64,000 bases of DNA from Pogona vitticeps (taxonomy: Eukaryota; Chordata; Lepidosauria; Squamata; Agamidae), in contig NC_135786.1 of assembly GCF_051106095.1 (NCBI RefSeq), positions 18,040,501 through 18,104,500 of the forward strand, in the 5' to 3' direction. This document shows positions 56,838 through 64,000 of the stretch, piece by piece (positions within the stretch are counted from its first letter, which is position 1; each line of letters opens with the position of its first letter). The translations under genes were made by a program, and so were the position numbers. The notes under the pieces are model-generated. The model worked only from the letters and a program-made list of their open reading frames with translations. It searched no databases and was not told where the DNA came from.

Positions 56838-57510
56838 CTTCAGAGATGATTCTGCAAGAACCTCTAGAAATAACTAGCCCCTCTGATTTATAGTGCCAGA
56901 AAGCTGGCTGGCTGCTATGTTGTGCCTCATAAAGTAATAGATGAACATAACATTATCTGCTATAATTCCAGTTTAGTGTAAGTTTCAGACAGTTCTATTG
57001 ATAGCTCTGCATTCTTAAAATGCAGTTGCAATAGAAAGTAGCTTGGGAATCACACACTGGTTGACAGGCTTATTGTGTGAAAATGGTCTTTGAGATTTCA
57101 TCCTCCCCAGCAAGAAAGTTCTGTGACACATTGGGAACTTACAAGGAAGCTTCAGAGTGTATTGAGCAATTCCACTTCACCCAACACACCAGGCTTTAAG
57201 AACTGCCTTTTTAAAAACAGTTGCAGGATTCTTTCAAGACATCATTCCCCCTGCTTCTTCCAAGTTATTTGAATTTCTATAGAAATATTTTTTCTTACCA
57301 ATGGTGACTGGTTATATTGACCGGGGCTATTCAGATGCTGAATGGGGTGCAAAGCATTATAATTTTCAATATGCATTCTCAACGTCCCTTCTAAATTAGT
57401 CACCTCTTGGGTTCCTGAACTGATGATATTCACTGGCTTCTGTAACCTTGTAACTGAGTTTCCAATTAGGTTTGCTCCATGTTTTTTTTTAATTGCAGAA
57501 AATATATACA
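54680..57510. other. Intergenic DNA with simple repeats
   Basis: It contains a C-run (56650-56664), a (CA)n-(GA)n compound microsatellite (56796-56837), and a possible decayed 'ctggctaggactgtggggagtt' miniature near 55890-55990. Open frames lack domains. Confidence 0.4.
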
Positions 57511-57514
57511 GTAC

Positions 57515-57612
57515 TGTGGTTTTGGGAGAAGTCAGGTTCACATCCTCACTCAGCCACCCATGAAACTCACTGGGGACCCTGGCCAATCACTAAGCTATCT
57601 TATAGGATTGCT
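57515..57612 (+). repeat. tRNA-derived SINE remnant, interrupted
   Basis: 'aagtcaggttcacatcctcactcagccacccatgaaactcactggggaccctggccaatcac' is the middle of the SINE family seen at 36964. It ends in 'ggattgctata', the target site of the miniature element that follows. Confidence 0.6.
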
Positions 57613-57615
57613 ATA

Positions 57616-58041
57616 CAGTGGTGCCTCGCTAGACAGTTACCCCGCATGACAATTTTTTCGCTAGACACTGACCTTCTGCGATTGCTATAGCGATTTGCAA
57701 AACAGTGATTCCTATGGGGGAATTTCCCCTGACAATGTTTGGTCCCTGCTTCGCAAACCAATTTTTGCTAGATGACGATTTTGACAGCTTCCTCCACGCT
57801 CACAAAACAGGTGTTTTCAGGGCCTAAGCTTCGCAAGACAGCGATTTAACAGCTGATCGGCGGTTCGCAAAGTGGCTTTCCTATGGCCGATCTTCGCTAG
57901 ACAACAACGATTCTTCCCTATTGGAACACATTAAACAGGTTTCAATGCATTCAAATGGGGAAATGCTTTTTGCTAGACAATGATTTCGCTAAACAGCGAT
58001 TTCAGTGGAACAGATTATCATCGTCTAGCGAGGCACCACTG
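57616..58041 (+). mobile_element. Pogo/Tigger-like miniature DNA transposon, copy 3
   Basis: Starts CAGTGGTGCCTCGC and ends GCGAGGCACCACTG, flanked by TA (57614-57615, 58042-58043). Length 426 bp. The motif TCGCTAGAC-N2-CGATT or close variants recurs many times through the element in one orientation. It differs from copies 1, 2 and 4 in the interior (no 'ggccatttt' words) and is thus a separate subfamily. Confidence 0.9.
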
Positions 58042-58044
58042 TAA

Positions 58045-59320
58045 TGAGAAATGAGAAGTATACACTGTATTGAATGTCTTTCAGGGAAGGAGGTGATGTG
58101 GCTAAAGAGCCACAGCAGTACAGCGCTTAGTAGGCATGAGGGAACACTACCCACTTCAATTCAATCAGAATTATTTATCTTACAAATGGCAACCAATTTG
58201 CTTCAAGCCAATTTTTCACTGCCCCATTCAAATTGTAACCTATTTTTATAGGTCCAAATGGTGGTGGTGGAGAGAACCATGAAAATAGGAAGCATAATGG
58301 TCTGTGATACTGGCTGGAATGCGATCAACCCGTTCCACTTCCAGGTATGTGGGCAAAGATCAATCCAATGCCTGCCTGCCTGCCCTCCCCATTCTGAGAA
58401 GCATGTACTTTATGACTTCAGATCAGATCCAGAGTTCCTTAGGCACAAGGCCAAAGGAAACAAAACAACAGAAAAGTCTGGGAAATAGCTTGCTTTACTA
58501 GCTCCTTGGTGGGAAAGGCTGCCCTGTAAAATAATAGCACAGCAGTAATGGTAGCAGCGCAGCCAGAAGGCTCCTGGATAGAAATCTTGAAAAGTGCCCC
58601 CACTTAAGCAAATAAAACACAACAGCCAGAAAGGAAAACAAGCATGCATGAAAAAAGAAAAATACTGCAAAAATAAGCTATCCACATGCACTAAAAAAGT
58701 AAAGTAGAGAAGTGGAGAAGGAATAGCTATGTGAAATTCTATTCCTAATGCTCACTGAAATCAGGTATGAGAAGACATCTGTGGTACATTCACATGCACA
58801 GACATTCAATCTGTTGGCTTGAGATCTGCAGCTTTCTAAAAGAAAAGAAACAAAAAATCTCCAATGTGTGCCCACCCACAGTACTGAAAGTGACACGAGC
58901 AGCAGTCTGTTGCAGACTAACACCACTCATCTCTTGACTGCCAAGACTCAAAATAGCTATCAGCCATAAAGACAGGTGATTTTTCCTTGTAAGTCTCAAC
59001 CCCAACCCCTTCATAGCTGGGGCTACCAGGAGAGCTTGAGCTATCAATCACCTTCTGCTTTTACCTTCCTGGTACTTTTACAGTGTTATTTCCATTTTTC
59101 CACTGAGACTCACTGTCACCAAGATCTCATTCCCTGCTAATTCTCAGTATGTTTACCTCTGAAGCACCATCACAAAATCTGATGAATTGGGGGATTCCAA
59201 TTCAAGCCAAACGCTTGCTTCAGCCTTCCTTGAGATGTTTCATTGAGATGAATTCAAAAGGGAAGAAGGACCCTCTTATTTCACTTTATTTTCTGAATCA
59301 ACATCAAATCTGAAGCTCTT
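58045..59320. other. Intergenic DNA, no gene recognised
   Basis: Short frames without domains and no named repeat. Confidence 0.4.
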
Positions 59321-59325
59321 TTCTA

Positions 59326-59530
59326 TTGGTTAGAGTATTGAGCTAGAACCCGGGAGATCTAAATTCAAATCTATGTTGAGTCATGAAGCCCATTGTGTGA
59401 CGTTCAGCCAGACACCTTCCCTCAACCTGATCTACAGAATCATAGATATTTTTTGTTCTCAAGAAAAAGTGAGGAGGAGAAAGGTTTTCCTCACTACTTT
59501 CAGCTTATTGGAGAAAAGGTGGGAGACAAG
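59326..59530 (+). repeat. tRNA-derived SINE remnant
   Basis: 'ggttagagtattgagctagaacccgggagatctaaattcaaat' is a tRNA-like head, followed by 'tgagtcatgaagcccattgtgtga' and 'gcttattggagaaaaggtgggaga'. Same family as 36964, more decayed. Confidence 0.6.
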
Positions 59531-59865
59531 GCTGGCTCTTTCATTTGGCCCAGTGGGGTGATCACTTTAGGCAGTTGAATGCTAGGTATGGTGAATGAGC
59601 CGTTTCTCCACCATTGTTGCCACTGCCCAGAAAACCCATCCTCCACGGGATAGCTGCTACTACATGCAGCTGTCCTGAGCCACCACTTTTTCCCCACCTA
59701 CACAGACTCTCAACAGGTCAACTCTACAAAGAGGCAGCTCCATTCATTGAGTAACTGGCTGCAAGTGGACATTTAGTGTGAAGTCAAAATGGGAGAGGTG
59801 AGCTGCACGATTTTATGTGCTTTCAGTTCTCCATCCCTTAGCTCTGCAAGCTATCCAGATAATCA

Positions 59866-59942
<77 letters not shown>

Positions 59943-60045
59943 CATTTATACCCCACCTATCTAGTCGAACAACCACTCTAGGTGGTTTCCAACATATATA
60001 ATTGCATATAAAATATACAAAAACTTTAAACATCAATAAACAAAT
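59866..60045 (-). repeat. (GATT)n expansion on an L2-like LINE tail
   Basis: A pure GATT run of about 76 bases leads into 'gcatttataccccacctatctagtcgaacaaccactctaggtggtttccaac', the reversed LINE terminus also seen at 26973. The run corresponds to the simple-sequence tail of the LINE. Confidence 0.85.
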
Positions 60046-60059
60046 TATTCATAATCATC

Positions 60060-60128
60060 ATCTTAGAACTGCAGGGCTAGAAGGGCACCCCTGTGATGGA
60101 TATCTAAACCACTGAGCTATCCAGCAGT
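60060..60128 (-). repeat. tRNA-headed SINE remnant
   Basis: 'tcttagaactgcagggctagaagggcacc..ggatatctaaaccactgagctatccagcag'; same family as 8665-8800 with an internal loss. Confidence 0.55.
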
Positions 60129-60171
60129 TCTTAAGAATTAGTCTTTCATAATAATAATTGTCATCTTAAAA

Positions 60172-62683
60172 CGATGCCGGATTTTTTGAAAAAAAAATTT
60201 GAAATGGGGATTGGAAGGCTAAGGAAGGGAGTCAAATGATAAAACGAAAAACAGGTAAGTTTGGCCTTCAAATCCCTTATGAATACACAGTGGAAGTGAA
60301 GAACAGATTTAAGGAACTAGATTTGGCAGACAGAGTGCCTGAAGAATTATGGATAGAGGCTTCTAACATTGTACAGGAGGCAGAAACAACAAATCATCAC
60401 AAAAAAAAGGATGTGCAAGAAATCAAAGTGGCCTTAGAAATAGCAAAGAAGAGAAGGGAAACAAAATGCAAGGGAGATAAGGAAAGTTAGAGAAAATGGA
60501 ATGCAGACTTCCAAAGAATAGCAAGGAGAGAGAAGAGGGCCTTCTTAAATGAACAGTGCAAAGATATAGAGGAAAAGAATAGAAAGGAAAAACCAGAGAT
60601 CTGTTCAAGAAAACTGGAGCGATTAAAGGAACATTTTGCACAAAGATGGACATAATGAAGGACAAAAATTGTAGGGACCTAACAGAAGCAAAAGACATCA
60701 AGAAGAGGTGGCAAGTATACAGAGAGGAATTACAGTGGTGCCCCGCTGGACAATTACCCAGCTTGATGATGAATCCGCTTAACGTTGAAGATTTTGTGAT
60801 CGCTTTTGCGATCGCAAAACAATGTTTAGATGGGGGAATTTCGTTTAACGTTGACCGGTTCCCTGTTTTGGGAACCGATTTTTCACTTTACGACGATCAG
60901 CAAAATGGCCACTGGCTGTAGAAAATGGCTCCCCACTGTGTTAGGGACGGATTCCTCGCATTACAGGCACCAGAAAATGGCCACCGTATGGAGGATCTTC
61001 GCTGGACGAGCAGGTATTTCGCCCATTGGAACGCATTGAACAGTTTTCAATTAGTTTGTTTGGGGGTTTTTTTATTTTGCTTCATGATGTTTTCACTCCA
61101 CAGTGATTTCACTGGAACAAATTAACGCCGTCAAGCGAGGCACCACTGTATACCAGAAAGATCTGGATGTCCTGGACAACCCAGATAGTGTGGTTGCTGA
61201 CCTTGAGCCAGACATCCTGGAGAGTGAAGTCAAGTGGGCCTTAGAAAGCATGGCTAACAACAAGGCCAGTGGAGGTGATGGCATTCCAGTTGAACTATTT
61301 AAAATCTTAAAAGATTACACTGTTATGGTGCTACACTCAATATGCCAGCAAGTTTGGAATACTCAGCAGTGGCCAGAGGATTGGAAAAAATCAGTCTACA
61401 TCCCAATCTCAAACAAGGGCAGTGCTAAAGAATGCTCCAACCACTGTACAATTGCACTCATTTCACACACTAACAAGGTTATGCTCAAAATCCTACAAGG
61501 TAGGCTTCAGCAGTATGTGGACAAGAACTCCCAGAAGTACCAGCTGGATTTCAAAGGGGCAGAGGAACTAGAGACCAAATTGCTAACATGCGCTGGATTA
61601 TAGAGAAAGACAGTTCCAGAAAAACATCTACTTCTGCTTCATTGACTACGCAAAAACCTTTGACTGTGTGGACCACAGGAAACAATGGCAAGTCTTTAAA
61701 GAAATGGGAGTTCCTGACCATCTTATCTATCTCCTGAGAAATCTATCTGTGGGACAGGAAGCAACAGTTAGAACTGGATATGGAACAACTGATTGGTTCA
61801 AAATTGGGAAAGGAGTACGACAAGGCTGTATATTGCCTCCCTGCTTATTTAACATATATCCAGGATACATCATGCAAAAGGCTGGACTGGATGAATTCCA
61901 AACCTGAATTAATATTGCCGGAAGAAATATCAACAATCTCTGATATGCAGATGATACCACTCTGAAGGCAGAAAGTGAGGAGGAATTAAAGAACCTCTTA
62001 ATGAAGGCTAAAGAGAAGAATGCAAGAAATGGTCTGAAGCTCAACATCAAAAAAACTAAGATCATGGCCACAGTGACAGATTTTACTTTCTTGGGCTCCA
62101 CGATCACTGCAGATGGTGACAGCAGCCACAAAAATAAAAGTCACCTGCTTCTTGGGAGGAAAGCAATGACAAATCTAGACAGCATCTTAAAAAGCAGAGA
62201 CATCACCTTTCCAACAAAGGTCCTCATAGTCAAAGCTATGGTTTTTCTAGTAGCGATGTATGGAAGTGAGAGCTGGACTATAAAGAAGGCTGACCGCCGA
62301 AGAATTGGTGCTTTTGAATTGTGGTGCTGGAGGAGACTCTTGAGAGTTCCCTGGACTGCAAGGAGATCAAACATATCCATTCTAAAAGAAATCAACCCTG
62401 AGTACTCACTGGAAGGACAGATCCTGAAGCTGAGGCTCCAATACTGTACTTTGGCCATCTCATGAGAAGAGAAGACTCCCTGGAAAAGACCCTGATGTTG
62501 GGAAAGTGTGAAAGCAAGAGGAGAAGGGGATGACAGAGGATGAGATGGTTGGACAATGTCATTGAAGCTACCAACATGGATTTGACCCAACTCCAGGAGG
62601 CAGTGGAGGACAGGAGGGCCTGGCGTGCTCTGGACCATGGGGTCACGAAGAGTCGGACATGACTTAACGACTAAATAACAAGA
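60172..62683 (+). mobile_element. BovB LINE, long 5'-truncated copy
   Basis: This covers the end of the endonuclease-RT linker and the whole RT. Visible in order: 'T-V-E-V-K-N-R-F-K-E-L-D-L' and 'R-V-P-E-E-L-W' (60290-60355), 'D-I-K-K-R-W-Q-V-Y-R-E-E-L' (60690-60731), then, after the inserted miniature, 'L-D-N-P-D-S-V-V', 'A-S-G-G-D-G-I-P', motif A 'F-I-D-Y-A-K-T-F-D-C-V' (61637), 'Q-G-C-I-L-P-P-C-L-F-N' (61822), YADD (61944-61955), 'K-T-K-I-M-A', 'W-C-W-R-R-L-L-R-V-P-W' and the terminal 'gagtcggacatgacttaacgactaaa'. At least five frame changes or stops occur, so it is inactive. The endonuclease is absent. About 2.1 kb without the insertion. Confidence 0.95.
60733..61148 (+). mobile_element. 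Pogo/Tigger-like miniature DNA transposon, copy 4, inside BovB
   Basis: Starts CAGTGGTGCCCCGC and ends GCGAGGCACCACTG, flanked by TA (60731-60732, 61149-61150). It splits the BovB frame exactly between 'R-E-E-L' and 'Y-Q-K-D'; removing it and one TA restores the normal BovB wording. Length 416 bp. The interior shares 'gaggatcttcgctggacgagcaggtat' with copy 1. Confidence 0.95.
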
Positions 62684-62685
62684 AG

Positions 62686-63079
62686 TGAGAGCTGGACCAT
62701 AAAGAAAGCTGACTGCCAAAGAATTGATGCTTTTGAATTGTGGTGCTGGACTGGACTGCAAGGAGAACAAACCTATCAATTCTAAAGGAAATCAACCCTG
62801 AGTGCTCACTGGAAGGACAGATCCTGAAGCTGAGGCTCCAATACTTTGGCCATCTCACGAGAAGAGAAGACTCCTTGGAAAAGACCCTCATCTTGGGAAA
62901 GTGTGAAAGCAAGAGGAGAAGGGGATGACAGAGGATGAGATGGTTGGACAATGTCATTGAAGCTACCAACATGAATTTGTCCAAACTCCGGGAGGCAGTG
63001 TAAGACAGGAGGGCCTGGCATGCTCTGGTCCATGGGGTCATTAAGAGTCGGACATGACTTAACGACTAAACAATAACTA
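62686..63079 (+). mobile_element. BovB LINE 3' end in tandem with the previous copy
   Basis: It begins at 'gtgagagctggaccataaagaaagctgac' (S-E-S-W-T-I-K-K-A-D) within two or three bases of the end of the first BovB and runs to a second 'gtcggacatgacttaacgactaaacaa' terminus. It lacks about 20 bases that encode 'R-R-L-L-R-V-P'. Both copies carry TGA where other BovB copies (21738-22103) read CGA in 'R-R-G-R-Q-R-M-R-W'. It may be a truncated insertion into the first copy's tail or a partial tandem duplication. Confidence 0.92.
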
Positions 63080-63084
63080 TCCCA

Positions 63085-64000
63085 TTGAATCAATGGGGTT
63101 TGGGTGAGTCATGTCCTCCATAAGTATCATTGATTCAAATGGGTCTGCTTTAGTAGTGATTTGCTTTAGCACAGTAAGTTGCAGTTAAAGTGGGCCCATT
63201 CAAATCAATGCAATTTATGGAGGAATTATTACTTAGGGGATGCAAATGAAGCCTACTTAAAGAGTGGAAAGTATTGTGAGTACACTTAGGCTTCCCCTCA
63301 GCAATGGCAGCCAGCCGGTCAATCTTTCATTCATAGAAGTGTTGCACTGCAAACTTGCTGATGAGCAAAATGACCCTTTTAAGACCACAGATGATAATAA
63401 TTTTTAACAATTTGTTTTTAATTTTCATCCATATTTCATATACATTTATAATTATAAATTATTCAGTGCTCTGATATGAGGAAGGAAAGGAGGGAGGGAA
63501 CTAACTTATCAAACCCACATTGATTCAATGGGCCTATTCTAGTGTGATGTATTACACTACACAACAGGATTTTGGCCAGTATGTCCAGCACCAGATTCAT
63601 GAAATGAGGAAGACATACAGCCATGTACTGTGTAGGGATACTTATGATTGCCAATTGGTTCTGAAATGTGTTTCTGCTTTTGAACGAGCTGTGTACATCT
63701 TTGGGATGGAAAGAATATGAGATAAGTTTTTCATTTTTGTCTATTTAGACAAAAGAAGATATTGGGATGAGAACATTTAATGCTCTAAGAGACTCTTCAA
63801 CTCCAGTCAAGAGTGCGAGAAAATTATTTTGTCTCTAAATTCTTTCACATGTGTGTGAAATACTTTTAGTGTCCTTTCTCTCTAAGCAGCAAATTGTGTG
63901 CACGCACACATACAGCAAATGCAGAAGAACAAAATGCTTAAGAAGATGCAAACAAGCCATGAAGTGCTTTCAATTCTTCAATAAAGCAGCAGTCATTCAA
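63085..64000. other. Intergenic DNA, no gene recognised
   Basis: Short frames only (63463-63654, 63520-63720), no domain, no named repeat. Confidence 0.4.

Overview
The window reads as gene-poor, AT-rich intergenic (or deep intronic) DNA from a squamate reptile, most likely a lizard. No host protein-coding exon, rRNA or functional tRNA gene could be supported. The assignment rests on the repeats: several copies of the RTE-clade LINE BovB, tRNA-headed SINEs of the Sauria-SINE type, CR1 and L2-like LINE ends, many hAT and pogo/Tigger-like miniature DNA transposons, a DIRS-like tyrosine-recombinase retroelement, and palindromic elements carrying hammerhead-ribozyme-like motifs of the kind known from Penelope-like elements.

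Layout. 1-5,600: a solo LTR with exact 5-bp target duplication (953-1382), a CR1 end and a TE-derived esterase-like fragment in otherwise unremarkable sequence. 5,635-7,100: a non-autonomous hAT element with 8-bp duplication, itself holding a TA-flanked miniature element. 8,200-14,300: SINE remnants, a BovB tail, two palindromic hammerhead-type elements with 13-15 bp target duplications (10545-10799 and 11798-12111) and a minus-strand Sauria-type SINE. 14,500-25,900: L2-like LINE ends, palindromic hAT miniatures, a second TA-flanked miniature, a BovB 3' end and a 1.4-kb foldback hAT interrupted by an LTR. 26,000-32,300: SINE and CR1 pieces, BovB fragments and fragments of a second RTE lineage, and a Sauria-type SINE with perfect 15-bp duplication. 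32,400-35,200: a possible L1-like fragment and a gypsy-like fossil. 36,900-46,500: few repeats, including long AT-rich tracts without recognisable elements. 46,549-49,997: the DIRS-like fossil on the minus strand, with inverted termini and an internal complementary region. 50,000-59,900: sparse repeats, a large palindrome and a third TA-flanked miniature. 60,170-63,080: the longest BovB copy, interrupted by a fourth TA-flanked miniature and followed directly by a second BovB 3' end.

The repeats are layered, and several nested insertions give relative ages: pogo/Tigger-like miniature into BovB, into hAT and into a SINE; hAT palindrome into a SINE; LTR into a foldback hAT; hammerhead element into a CR1 end. 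SINE tails match the 3' ends of LINEs seen in the same window (BovB and a second RTE), which fits SINE mobilisation by those LINEs. The items best worth follow-up are the DIRS-like architecture and the paired hammerhead motifs.
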